Assembly: GCA_018292915.2 (NCBI GenBank) | Contig: JACVVK020000054.1 | Span: 604,501 to 668,500 of the forward strand | Length of the DNA: 64,000 nucleotides | Reading direction: 5' to 3' | Source: Batillaria attramentaria | Taxonomy: Eukaryota; Mollusca; Gastropoda; Batillariidae | Shown: positions 24,638 through 35,453 of the stretch, piece by piece | Layout: every line of letters begins with the position of its first letter | How positions within the stretch are numbered: position 1 is the first letter of the stretch | Notes under the pieces: generated by a model | The model's database searches: none | What the model saw: the letters and a program-made list of their open reading frames with translations, nothing else | What the model was told of the DNA's origin: nothing | Made by a program: the position numbers and the translations under genes

Positions 24638-25342
24638 TAGAGAGAGAGAGAGAGAGAGAGCTCAACACATGCGGCATGTTCAACATGTGTATGGACAACT
24701 TCATAGATATTTGATAGTCTGCTACACTCATAAAATCGCAGATACACTTGTTATGTCTCTGTGTACTCCGTGTGGGCAGACGTGTGCACAAATTTCAGAG
24801 GTTTATGCAGGTGACTATAGTTACGTAGGTTAATAGTCGTTTGATGGAGGCTGCATTGGCCCTAGGAGGGGTAAACGTTGAAACGTTTTGTGTGCAGCGT
24901 TCCCATACAAGATAAATGTGTGAAGTAATTAATCAAACTGTCGATCAGAACTCCGCCCCACGCACCGTGAATGACTGGATCATCGCCGTCAACAGAACCT
25001 GTAAAATACATGATATATTTGTATGTAATATTCATGATTTTAATTATCAGTGTTGAGTGATTCAGACCCGCGTCCAGTGTAAAATATAGGTTGAGGTACA
25101 CGGCAGACAAAACAAGTTTGTGGTACGGTAGCTAGATGCTTAGCGAGAACCTCTTTATGCTCCTAGTCTGCAAGCCGCCGCACGAAATGAACAAGTGTTA
25201 TACAGAATACAGATGTACGTTTGTTGACGACCCAGTGGCCTGCAGTTCTTATCATTACCCGTAAAAAGATCGGTCAAACGGCACGCGTCGATTTCGCTTC
25301 TCATCTCACCTACGCTGGACACCCACGACCTTACCACCACCA

Positions 25343-25381
<39 letters not shown>

Positions 25382-26594
25382 ACGACGTGACTACAACGGA
25401 CCACCCGAGACTTCGCCGATCGTCTTCTGATACTGGGACACTCATTAATTATAAACTCAACACAAAGACATTTCGCGAATTTAGATATAATTCACCAACA
25501 TCTCGATGGAAATGTTAGGAAACATCACTGCGTCTAATAACGCCATAGGGTTCCATGGCAATAAATTTTGTTCTTGTTCTTCTTGTTCTTGTTCTTCTTG
25601 TTCTTGTTCTTCTTGTTCTTGTTCTCTCATCTCAGCCACAGCTGATAATCACATCCGGATAAGTAGGTCGATCCGTGTCCCATCAGTTCACTGCGAGCGC
25701 GTCCCGTAAGCAACCAATACCCCTCCGCCGCGGGAAACAAGCAAAACAACCGAACACGAACCGAAGCACTACGTACACAATTGATCTATCCGCAAAGTAG
25801 TTCGAGGGAAACGCGAGCCTAGTTTGATTATGGTCGGTTTAGTTGTACATCTTTAGCGTGTTGTTAACAGACAAAGACATGGAAAAGGACACTGGGAATT
25901 TTCCGTCAATTTTCCAAACTGTGTCTGAGACTAGATGGTGGTGACGTCACAGCCGAAGCGCGGCGGAGCTGTGTGGAGATCGGTTTGGTATCCTATTTCC
26001 AAACTGTGCAGATCTTTAAACCCCGAAACAGTTTCTCGTCACTGCTGCCATAAACGTCCTTCTACTATGAGTAAATCAAAAATAAAATGGCCGTCAGATA
26101 TTGACCTTTTATTTATGTCATATACCATATCTAAAAGAAAACGCATGTACGTTGGGAGAACATTTACCCATTGCGTTGCGTTGTGTGCTCACAAGCACTG
26201 CTGGATAAAGCAACAACAGGATCAGCAAAACAACAACAAAACCCGTAACCCATGAAACTGGTATTTTGAGTAATTAATGCTTCTACGAGCGGCACCTATG
26301 GGACCTATCACACATTTGAAAAGCATTAATATGTTTTAATAACAGCTCAAATGTGAAAGAGTGCCACGTAGTGTTCTTGTAGAATATATCTACACCGCTA
26401 TGCGTTTCTTTTTTTGTTACAAGTTCGTGCGACAAAATCAATATTCTCTACAAAACGTGGTGATGTGTAAACAATAAACTGACATGTATATGTTGTGTTT
26501 TACAGGTGTTTCCGATACGCAGCGGAGAGGGCAATGGTGGACACACATAATTTTGGCCAGAAATGTATTTGTAGTATCTGCACGTGTCTGTAAA

Positions 26595-28851
26595 ATGTTG
26601 TGTATGATTATCCGCTGGTTTCGGCTGAAGACTGCAACATGCAGGCAAAGATCAGTGATTCTGTTCCTCGGTTTCGGTTTGGCAGCGTCAGTTTGTCTGT
26701 CACACTACTTTATGGAACCGCCCCTGAAGCTTCGCTCGTACGAGAAAGAATCCTCTGATGGAAATGACCCTACAGCCATGCTGGTGAGTTTCAAGTTTCA
26801 TTTTCCTTTACTATAATCATAGGAATAACGAAGAGACGTTGAAATGTCCATAACTGCGAAAACGACCCCCCCAAAAAAACAAAACAAAAAACAAACAAAC
26901 AAAAACAACAACAACAAACAAACAAACACCCCCAACAAACAAACAAACAAACAAACAAACAAACAAACAAACAAACAAACAAAGCAACAACAAAAACAAA
27001 CAACAAAAGGCCCAAAATAAATTAAAAAGCAACTGAATTTGGGAATTTCATCATGACCTTCAAGGGTCATTTAATATGATATGATGAGCCGGGGTGGCCG
27101 AATGGTAGAGCTTCGGACTTCTAATGCTCGGGTCGTTAGTTCGTATCCCGGCTGGGGCCGAATATTTGTGCTGGATTTTTCATCGTTGCCCCGTCTTTGA
27201 TATCACCCGTATGTGGTGGAAATGGACGTTACCCCCCCCCCCCCCCCCCCAATTATCATCTTGTGAAGTTTGATGTTTCTCTATGTGGTGGAAAAGGACG
27301 TTAAACCTCCAAACACCCACCCACCCACCTTTGATGTTTCTCCTATTAGCGGTTTACACCCCGGATTACTATTATGTAGACTCACTTCAATACACGCGCG
27401 AATCAGAGATCATTATTATTCCTGTGACTGTACGTAAAGTCTTCGTGCAGAAACACGGTATAGTGAGAGTGGCAGGTCAAGGCGAAAACATCCAGGTGGG
27501 AGAGTTGGAGGTGCACGTGATGAGCGCCATACACAGACACGATTACCCGCTACCTGGCGCCTTCAACGTACTTCTGGTCGGGTGGGCGGACAGACAGAGC
27601 TTCAAGAAAGACTTCTACTGTTGCCTGGCAACCACGAGACATGCCGCCCGGACGGCGCAAGTGAAGGCAGAGTTGTTGTACATTGACCGACGATTCAGGC
27701 GGGCATACATGCTTTACGCTTTCTACGGCTGTTCGCTAGCAAGCAGTTCGTCTACAGGTAGTGTGCGCACATCCCACTTCTGACACCAAAAATTAACGAA
27801 GTTGTACTACAGGATCAGTTATGAGGCTGTAAACACTACAGCCCGGGTTCAACCCGAGTTTACCTCGACTCGGGCAGGACTCGGGTCAATAGCGTTTACA
27901 CTACATTCTCAGCAAGTCTATCCCTGACAATAAGTAGTGAACTTACTTCATACCCGCATCCTGCCTTGACGAAAGCATCATGATGCCAGCTGCATATTGT
28001 TAAGATCTGAAATGTGGGTTGATCCTTGACTCTGTAGCAGGGTTGAACCCGGGTCGCTTTTAATAATGATAATAACAATAATAATAATATCCGGGTTGTT
28101 TAAGTGTAAACGGGTTCAGCCCGGTGAAATTGGCAAGTGAAATGGCCTCCAAGTTTGCCGTCTGTTACGATGCGATGTGTAACCATTGTGGGGATGCGGA
28201 CAGAAGCACAAGCTAGCATTGAGCTGTAGCATACATGCACCCTCATTAATGCAGGAGTAGAACATAACGAGAGAACACGCATATTAACCCAACAGCAGTC
28301 CCACAAGTGGGAAAGATGACAGGTTTACTGGACTTGGACGTACCCTCCCACGCGCATACTCACGCTGTGTCACACTCGTACTCATCCTATATCCCAAGAA
28401 CGCCCATCCATAATACTGATGTCAGTAGCAACTATTCGAGATGCTATTCTCATAGTGTAGGGAAAAAAACAAAACAACAACCACCAAACAAAGTGATACA
28501 TTAATTCCACTATGAACAATAAGGTAATGCATTTATTATGTCAACAGGCCGTTACCAATACGTGTCCTTCGCGAAGAAATCGTGTGATAACATGACGGTG
28601 GCCCGTGAGATATTCGTCCCGAAAGACGGGAAGCACAAGGTGGCCGTGTGCATCAAGATTCAAGATTTTAAGATTCAAGATTCAAGATTTTATTTTCCTT
28701 TTTCCCCTGTTGGGGTATGGAGGATACAAAAAGAAAAGACCAAGACCACATAATTATACAGAGAACGATACGACAGAAGATAATTATATGTACAACATAC
28801 ACATAATCTATACACCGGACAGCGCAACCATCTATGAAACCTCTGAAACAG

Positions 28852-28902
<51 letters not shown>

Positions 28903-31098
28903 TATACCGTCCTACTCGCTTTCAAAAATTTTGCTAGAGCAAGGGCAACTTGTTTGGATTTTGATCCCAACAGTTTACAAAGATTGTACGTCGATTTGAC
29001 TCTGAGGAAACGAAGTGGTATGTGCTTGTTGCGCTTCTCTTGAAACGCCGGACATTCTAGAATTAAATGAAATTCGTCGCCTATTGCAGTCATGTCGCAT
29101 TTTCTGCACAGTCGCTGTTCTCTGGGTATACCTTGTTTTCTGCCTTGTTCAATAGAGAGTTTATGGTTACTGCAACGGAATTTAAGAAGGGCTACTGCGT
29201 ACTGCTCTGGCAGGAGTTTTGTAGAAGGTTCTACTACAATATCATCTTTGTAGTGTTTATACAGTGGACATTTCGAGCTACTCTCGAGGTCAGTCCGCCA
29301 TTGCTGTCTGAACGTGTCTTGGAGGTGCTTTTGAACCGCTGTGCACAGTGAGTTTTTACTACTGAAGGACTGGCTCTCCCAGTACATTCTGCAAGAGTAC
29401 TTATCGGACTGTGGCGAAACTAAATCTGCCCAAAGGCGTATCATGCCTAGTTTGATGGTCACTTCGAGTGGGAAACTTCCACTTTCGCCGTATACCATGG
29501 CTGACATAGTGCTACGGTTTAAGCGAAGAATGAATTTGAGTGCTTTTAAATGCATCTTTTCAATGAGCGCTAGGTTTTCGTGGCCCCATATTTCGCATCC
29601 GTACAGAAGAACGGGGACTACCATCTTGTGATACAAATCAAGAATAACATCGATGGGGAGATTTTGACCATCAAAGTTGTCTATGTTGAGACAAGTCTAT
29701 GTCCACACATGTCTATATTCACACAGATCTGTATATAACCAATGACACTTCAGTCTGGTTCAACAGGCCGTTACCAATACGTGTCCTTCGCGGAGAAATC
29801 GTGTGACGTCAACATGACGGTGGCCCGTGAGATAGTCGTGCCGAAAGACGGGAAGCACAAGGTGGCCGTGTGCATCAAAGTTGTCTACGGTGACCCTGAT
29901 CCCGAGCGTCTGGTGGAGTGGTTGGAATTCTCCAGGTTGGTGGGTGTGGACGTGGTGCAGATGTTCTACCACAGCGTTAACATCAGCAGGAGAGGTCTGG
30001 ATGTTCTGCAGTATTACAACAGTACGGGCTTTGTCAGCTTGTATCCCTTGACTATAGCCGTTAAAAAAGGTACGGTATCACTCATTTTACATTTGATGCA
30101 CATATGCTGTTTTCCTAGTTTTTGTTTTTTAACAGGGGCGGCGCGGGGGAGGTGTTGGGGGGGGGATGTTTTGCTGCTTTGGTGTCTTTCCATGCTAGCA
30201 CCTTTTCTTAAAAATAATGGCTACTTACATTTTTTTCCAGAAAAAAAAACACCCTTTTTCAGAATCAGGACTTGTGGTACTGCTTCATTTATCAGAACAG
30301 GCAAAAATGTCTCCTTTCGCTCACAGGTCATCCTCAGAGATGGTTTCAGGCTGCAGAGCCCCAGGCCTTCATGGACGCCAGTGTCCCTCTAAACGACTGT
30401 GTGCATCGCCTGTATCGTTACGACTTTGTCATCGTCATGGATTTAGACGAGCTGTTGCTGCCCTCTCCTCCATACAAGACGGTAGCAGAGGTTTTTCAGG
30501 TATATAACGGTGAAAAAAAAACCAAAAAACCTTTTCTTTATGATAACGGTAGATCGAGTGATATTCAATGGTAAGATTGCTTTATCCCGTTAATAAAAAA
30601 AACCCAGACTACTCTAATTATCAACTCAGTTCATACCAAGTAAGTTTGGGGTTGTGCACCAGTGGCCTCACTAAAAAAAATCATAATTAATTTATATCTG
30701 CATGGATTTAAATCTGGCCTAGTAGGAATGTTGCACTTTGATTACACTCGTCTTTGCTGCAGTAAGAGTCGTCAATCTTGCCTTTTTTTTTTTTTTTTTT
30801 TTGTGCATTCATGGCCAAACCTGATAAAGAGTTGTAGAAGTTGTAGAAGTTCTCTGTACTGCCTTGGTAACCATAGCTCGGGCAACGCTACAGCCCCCCC
30901 CCCCCACCCCCAATCCCCGAAGATGACTGCTGATTGACAGGATAAGGAACAACATCACCGTGTCTTCATTTGCTTTTCAATGACCAAAGTGGATCCGGAA
31001 AACAAAATCAAATAAATCTTAATTATCCAAATAGGAATTTCGGTTATGTTGGGCATCAAACGAACAAGCAGACAATAATTTATGAGACGTTGATTTTG

Positions 31099-31140
<42 letters not shown>

Positions 31141-31537
31141 CCACAGATGGCGGCAACAAAGTTCCCGAAAGCTGCGACTTTTTATATCTTTACTCGTATA
31201 GCTGTTCTCGACTGGCCACCAACCAACAATGCCTCCTCCATTTTCTTTTTGCGCTATCTGGACCGTACTGTCAGCGACAAGCTGGACCAGCGAGGAACGG
31301 GAAGAAGCTCTCCTAAGCATGTCTTTCGACCAACGAGAGTGCGCCACGTTTCTACGCACGATTCGACCCTCTTTTTCGGATATACAAAGTAACTTTTAAA
31401 CCTTGTTTTAAAGATCTACACTCATAACAAAACAAAACAAAAGAAAAACGAAATACGCTCAAAAACAATAACAATAACGACAACCAGAAACGAGCACTGC
31501 TACTATCCCGTTGAAGAAAAACCGTAATCTCAGCAGG

Positions 31538-31580
<43 letters not shown>

Positions 31581-32121
31581 GGAGAGAGAGAGAGAAGGGG
31601 GTGGGTGGGGGTTCTGGGATGTAGCCATACCAACGCAATGCTGTCTCTTTGGTGGTCAATTTCTTATACAGTAAGGTATGTTTTTTTTTTGGGAACGATG
31701 GGTTGCGATCTTCAGTTTGGTAGAACTTTACGTTACATTGGGAATCGCTGCATTGAACGGCAAGAAACTTAAACCTGTGTAATGCACAAGAATGTTTTCT
31801 CAAATTCTTAGGTTTTGGTTTTGGTGGTAATGAAGAAGCTTCTTTATTTAGCAAAACTGTTGCTGACAGAATTTATAACTTATCTTTTGCAGAAGTTTCC
31901 TTTCGAAAGACACACACACGTTTCTGCACTACAGGGGGTGTAAGGTAGCATGGTCTGATTGTGATATGAAGCGAGTGACTGACACAGCAATCCTCAGGTT
32001 CGAATCCCAGTGGATGCAGGCTCTCAGTCGTCTCCCTTTGCACCGACTCGGGTTCAGCCCGGAACACGTGGAGAAAATCAGACGGGAGACTGCCGCTAGT
32101 GAAAATAAAACTGTTGACTGA
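26595..32121 (+). CDS. Glycosyltransferase family 92 protein, gene B (complete)
   Basis: Six coding exons: 26595-26783, 27451-27757, 29767-30069, 30327-30499, 31147-31388, 31893-32121. Total 1443 nt, 480 residues; phases 0,1,1,0,2 as in gene A. The ATG at 26595 puts the basic segment RWFRLKTATCRQR before one membrane span (about residues 19-40), so type II topology is expected. Exon 2 carries ENIQVGELEVHVMSAIHRHD and FNVLLVGWAD. Exon 3 has the family signature RLVEWLEFSRLVGVDVVQMFY. Exon 4 has DxDE (D305, D307, E308). Exon 5 starts right after a (TG)n tract. The frame is open upstream to ATG 26484, but an acceptor-like TTTTACAG at about 26498-26505 suggests that part is 5' UTR. A second, broken copy of exon 3 lies in intron 2. 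Likely a Golgi galactosyltransferase; the acceptor sugar is unknown. Confidence 0.88.
26873..26990. repeat. (AAAC)n-type A/C-rich simple repeat
   Basis: Runs of CAAA tetranucleotides, densest at 26935-26982, in intron 1 of gene B. A similar (CAAA)n tract lies at about 32220-32262 just after the gene. Simple repeat. Confidence 0.9.
27086..27250 (+). mobile_element. tRNA-derived SINE (family 1) with poly-C end
   Basis: Head GAGCCGGGGTGGCCGAATGG, body TTTGTGCTGGATTTTTCATCG and tail GGTGGAAATGGACGTTA followed by about 20 C. In intron 1 of gene B, sense orientation. No clear target-site duplication. Confidence 0.88.
27282..27329 (+). mobile_element. 48-bp SINE tail fragment with 13-bp target-site duplication
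   Basis: Only the last 48 bp of the SINE are present (GTGGTGGAAAAGGACGTTAA to the CACCCACCCACC end). They are flanked by identical repeats TTTGATGTTTCTC at 27269-27281 and 27330-27342. It is therefore a severely 5'-truncated new insertion, not the decayed end of the neighbouring copy. Confidence 0.88.
28548..28657 (+). pseudogene. Partial duplicate of GT92 exon 3 in gene B
   Basis: After an acceptor-like TGTCAACAG, this segment matches the start of gene B exon 3 almost exactly (GRYQYVSFA through HKVAVCIK). It has one codon deleted (CDNM instead of CDVNM) and a few substitutions. It stops at CATCAAG, where a LINE 3' end is inserted; a short remnant of the exon (AGTTGTCTA) follows the LINE at about 29675. 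It lacks the signature half of the exon and any donor, so normal splicing should skip it. Confidence 0.85.
28658..29668 (-). mobile_element. 5'-truncated LINE (CR1/L2-like 3' end) in the exon 3 duplicate
   Basis: On the minus strand an open frame (28902-29636 and a little upstream) encodes the C-terminal part of a non-LTR reverse transcriptase protein: VVPVLLYGCEIWG, then a Cys/His motif CRKCDMTAIGDEFHLILECP. The element's 3' end, at 28658-28692 on plus, consists of AATCTTG-type heptamers, as in LINEs that end in short tandem repeats rather than poly(A). CATCAA flanks both ends (28651 and 29669), a likely short target-site duplication. It also contains (CA)n at 28855-28900. Confidence 0.8.
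31102..31139 (+). promoter_or_regulatory. (TG)n tract abutting the exon 5 acceptor of gene B
   Basis: About 18 TG repeats end 7 bp before exon 5 (only TTCCACAG lies between). Gene C has the same arrangement. UG repeats next to 3' splice sites are known targets of TDP-43 and CELF proteins, for example CFTR exon 9. Skipping this 242-nt exon would shift the frame. Regulation is inferred, not shown. Confidence 0.45.
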
Positions 32122-32987
32122 AATCATGAAAGAAGTTTATGCTGTGTGTTTTTACCTACACAAACTCTTGAGATACACAGAGGCACTCAACCTTAACAAC
32201 TCACTCCCCCTCCCCCCAAAACAAACAAACAAACAAACAAACAAACAAACAAACAAACAAACAAGAACTAAAAACAAAACACAAACAGCAAACAACCCCC
32301 CCCCCCACAAAGAAACAAAACCAAAACAAAACAAAACCCCAACCAAAACAACAAACAAACACAACAAAAATAGACCTAGCAAGCAACAAAACAAACACCC
32401 AACAACAACGACAACCAACCAACGAACCAACCAAACAAACAAACACACCCAGTGACCCACACGTCCCATCGATTAAAAAGCAAAAAGTATGGAAGTATTG
32501 GAAAGTTTGTTGTTGTTGTTGTTGTTGTTGGTGTGTGTGTGTGTTGTACTTGAGGTCAGGCGGCACCAGTTCTGACGAAAGCCAGGAAGAAATTTTTTTT
32601 TCCAAACACCATCAATGTACCACAATTCTACCTTGAGTTCGATTGGAAATGGAAAATAACACGTTGAGGAAGCACTTGAGAAGAGAGTGTATATGTCACG
32701 CATGTTTGTGTTTAAAAAGGTTTCTCTCTGCATTTCATTTTTGTGGCTGTAAATCATCGCAACTTTTGTGGGACAACATTATCTGTAGGCTTTCTCCGAA
32801 ACCTGGTGTCGTACTTACAGGGACAGTTTTATATCGGGCAGAGGTTTATGGCATCTCACACTGACATTTACGTGTTGTGAAAAGTGCATTAGATTTCAAA
32901 GTGTCGGGAGGGCAATGGTGTGGCCGTGCATTCATATTTCTGTATTCGTACACGTATGCATTTGTGGTGTCTGCACCTGCTTTTAAA
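32122..32987. other. Spacer after gene B: A/C-rich simple repeats
   Basis: Contains (CAAA)n at about 32220-32262, an A/C-rich stretch to 32445 and (TTG)n/(TG)n at about 32506-32545. From about 32750 the sequence resembles 35060-35267, the flank upstream of the other membrane-anchor exon. No separate gene is seen. Confidence 0.6.
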
Positions 32988-33183
32988 ATGTTCTGTATGC
33001 TTTTCCGCTGGTGTCGACTGAAGACTGCACACAGTCAAAGATTGGTGATTCTGTTTCTGGGTGTAGCTTTGGCACTATCGATGTGGCTGTCACCATCACA
33101 CGTTCCACTGAACAGTTAGCCCAGTACAGGTGAAAGGAATCACACGGAAGATTGCTGTTAGCGGAAATGATACCATTGATTAA
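32988..33183 (+). pseudogene. GT92 remnant: membrane-anchor exon fused to C-terminal tail
   Basis: The first part matches the GT92 exon 1 copies (MLFRWCRLKTA, then LVILFLGVALALSMWLSP) but stops at TAG 33117. One base out of frame, 33118-33183 encodes SPVQVKGITRKIAVSGNDTID and a stop. This is clearly homologous to the end of gene B exon 6 (SPEHVEKIRRETAASENKTVD plus stop), and similarity continues beyond the stop. The catalytic exons are absent. The breakpoints lie inside both exons, so this is a genomic deletion, not splicing or retroposition. Confidence 0.8.
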
Positions 33184-33540
33184 AATTATGAAATTAGTTC
33201 ATGTTGTTGGTCTTGTCTGTCCAAACCATGGAAGAGCTGTGAAACCGTTTGAAAACACAACAAAAACAACAAACTACTTCCCACCACCCCGCCCCCCCCC
33301 CCCCCAAAAAAAAAAAAAAACCAACAACAAAAAACAAAAAAAAAAACAAGGAGGAATGGCCCCGTCCTACAAAGTTGTTTCTCCAAATTTCATTTTATTT
33401 TGTCCGTTTTGTTGTTATTGTTGCCGGTTCTCCCCTCTCCAAGTTCTACCAGTGACACTAGATCCTCTACGACCTCGACCGACTAGCCACGTGACTGGGG
33501 GTGGGGCCGGGTGGGGAGAGAGAGAGAGAGAGAGAGGGTG

Positions 33541-33716
33541 GGGTGGGTGGGTGGGTGTTTAGGAGTTTAACGTCCTTTTCCACCACGTAAGGGTGATATC
33601 AAAGCCGGGGCAACGAGAAAAAGGCCAGCACGAATATTTGTCCCCAGCCGGGATTCGAACTCTCGACCCGAGCATTGAAAGTCCAACGCTCTACCATTCG
33701 GCCACCCTGGCTCCCC
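33541..33716 (-). mobile_element. tRNA-derived SINE (family 1) inside a (GA)n tract
   Basis: Plus-strand view: GAGTTTAACGTCCTTTTCCA, then GGGTGATATCAAAGCCGGGGC, a box B complement GGGATTCGAACTC, and CGGCCACCCTGGCTCCCC. Flanked by (GA)n on both sides (about 33519-33537 and 33717-33738), the same setting as the copy at 24478. Confidence 0.9.
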
Positions 33717-33765
33717 AGAGAGAGAGAGAGAGAGAGAGAAACGTCAGTTCCTTGAACTAAACATT

Positions 33766-34029
33766 TGACGTCAGCCTCAGGCAGGTCGTCATACAGAGAG
33801 AGAGAGAGATATGACGTCAGTTCCGTTAACTAAACATTTGACGTCAGCATCTAGCACTGAGATCGTCTGAGGATGCTTGTTTATGTCTTGTGATTTCCCT
33901 GTTGGCTTTGTGGCTTCCCCGATTGAATTATTTTTCACATGAAATCTGGAAGATCTAAAGGGCTGGTGAAATGTCGGAGGCAGTGACGATACTTGCTGAT
34001 TTTGTCTGTGAACTAAGTGTTTGACGTCA
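33766..34029. promoter_or_regulatory. Cluster of four TGACGTCA (CRE-like) palindromes
   Basis: The full 8-bp CREB/ATF site TGACGTCA occurs at 33766, 33812, 33839 and 34022. The last two lie in two diverged tandem units of about 185 bp (sharing TCTTGTGATTTCCCTGTTG and AAATCTGGAAGATCT) spanning about 33826-34160. It lies about 1.2 kb upstream of an intact GT92 membrane-anchor exon. Binding is inference from the motif only. Confidence 0.4.
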
Positions 34030-34159
34030 GCTTCACACTGGTGGTATGACAGATGATGCTTGCGCATGTCTTGTGATTTCCCTGTTGCTTTTGTGATTTC
34101 CCTGGCTGAATTAATTTTTACATAAAATCTGGAAGATCTTGAGGGCTGGTGAAACATGG

Positions 34160-35267
34160 ACTAGAATACCTTGGATTGTACTTATGAAATCGCAAATTTG
34201 GAACTCTTTTGGCCGGTGCTTCTCGCAGAAACTTGAACTTGTTTATCTAAAAGTTCAGTTATTCTTAATGCTAAAGCTATAATAGTGCAGTAGTTCCTGT
34301 CAAATGTGCAGTTGTCACACTAGACAAAAACGCCGGGATGATAAGTAATTTGCAGAAGTCTTTTCATAGATATTTGATCTTATGTGCAAACCGCCCCTAC
34401 CTCGGAAATATTTTTTGTACACAAAACCAGTCAGAGCTACAGAGCTGTAGCACGAATACAGGCAGTGTGATTGGGTGATCTTCCAAAGTCTAGAAAATGA
34501 AGGAATTTGAACAACTTTTTCGAAAAAATTCGTAACATGACCGATTTTTAAAAAATCGGCGATAACTCTTCTGAAAATGCGGCAGGCTAAAAATCATGAA
34601 AGGTAGCTCTGGAGAAGGTGAATTCTCATTTTATCTCAAAGTAAAAAGGCCTTCAACGAGGTGGTTTAGGAGATAGCCATCATTACATCCGTCCACACAC
34701 ACACACACACAGCCACACACACATACACACACACACGTCTCACAACTCCCGCCAAAAAGAACGCAGCAGCATAGTGTGCACGTCAAGTGTCTATGAGGCA
34801 GATTTCGTTACGTTACTGTGTGCGTGAAAGTATGTATTGTGTGGAGAAACGTCACAGTCTTGTTTTGTATCACTGAAACTTGCTGCTGCGCGTAGCAAAA
34901 TCTGCCCCATCTCATAAAGTTGTTTCACCGGTTTTTCGCCGCCCATAGTCAGTTACACGTCACTCATGGTAAGTCACGTGGCGCTCGCGGTCAATCACAT
35001 GTCTGTCATGGCCGCTCGACTGTCGTTCATTACCATCGTATGCACATTTTACATACGTTTTTTGTATGACAATATCTGTATTTTCTCCAAAACCTTGGTG
35101 TCGTGCTGTTGGGGGCACCATCGAAGCTTGTTAAACTGACCATTTCACGCTGTGGGAAGTGTTCTACATAGTTTGTATACCAGTTAGCAGTTGAGCGGGT
35201 AATGCTGTGCCACGCGCATTCTTCTGGCTAAAACATCTGTTTGTTGTATCTGTATGAGCATGTAAAC
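34160..35267. other. Spacer upstream of the 35268 anchor exon
   Basis: Only (CA)n pieces at about 34695-34735 and unique-looking sequence. The last 200 bp match the region upstream of the decayed anchor exon at 32988, so promoter and first exon were duplicated together. No other coding signal. Confidence 0.5.
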
Positions 35268-35453
35268 ATGTTTTGTATGCTTATCCGCTGGTGTCGGCTG
35301 AAGACTGCAACATGCAGACAAAGATCAGTGATTCTGTTCGTGGGTGTAGCTTTGGTAGTATTGATGTGGCTGTCACCATCGCTCAACTCGCCCCTGAAAG
35401 TTAGTTTAACCGAGAAGGAGGCTTGTAGTGAAAGCGATCGCACAGCGGTGCCG
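35268..35453 (+). CDS. GT92 membrane-anchor exon, probably exon 1 of gene C
   Basis: Sixty-two codons from ATG 35268 to donor CCG|GTAAGT, phase 0, matching exon 1 of gene B (MLIRWCRLKTATCRQRSVIL against MIIRWFRLKTATCRQRSVIL). A basic tail is followed by a hydrophobic span, giving a type II signal anchor. The next downstream phase-0 GT92 exon on this strand is 60220, so this is the best candidate for exon 1 of gene C across a 24.8-kb intron filled with retrotransposons. The join is inference; no other first exon for gene C is visible nearer. Confidence 0.6.

Larger units (their letters stand above)
17550..26594. other. Spacer between divergent GT92 genes A and B
   Basis: Promoters of A (minus) and B (plus) should lie at its two ends. 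Contents: (CA)n near 18021-18090, (TG)n at 18687-18752, A- and T-rich runs (19962-19992, 21520-21620), (CA)n at about 21910-21958, poly-C near 25346-25380 and a TTCTTG-type short repeat at 25565-25625. SINEs lie at 24093 and 24478. Inverted copies of one repeat occur at 18870-19020 and 23590-23738. Two weak coding candidates are listed separately; nothing else is convincing. Confidence 0.6.

Noticed and set aside
24862..25110. Possible minus-strand exon reading GSVDGDDPVIHGAWGGVL
   Set aside because: It follows an acceptor-like TTTTACAG, but the segment is short, no partner exon or family was found, and neighbouring frames are similar in quality.
33789..34157. 122-codon minus frame with an internal repeat
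   Set aside because: The internal repeat mirrors a non-coding tandem duplication; no motif, start context or splice structure.
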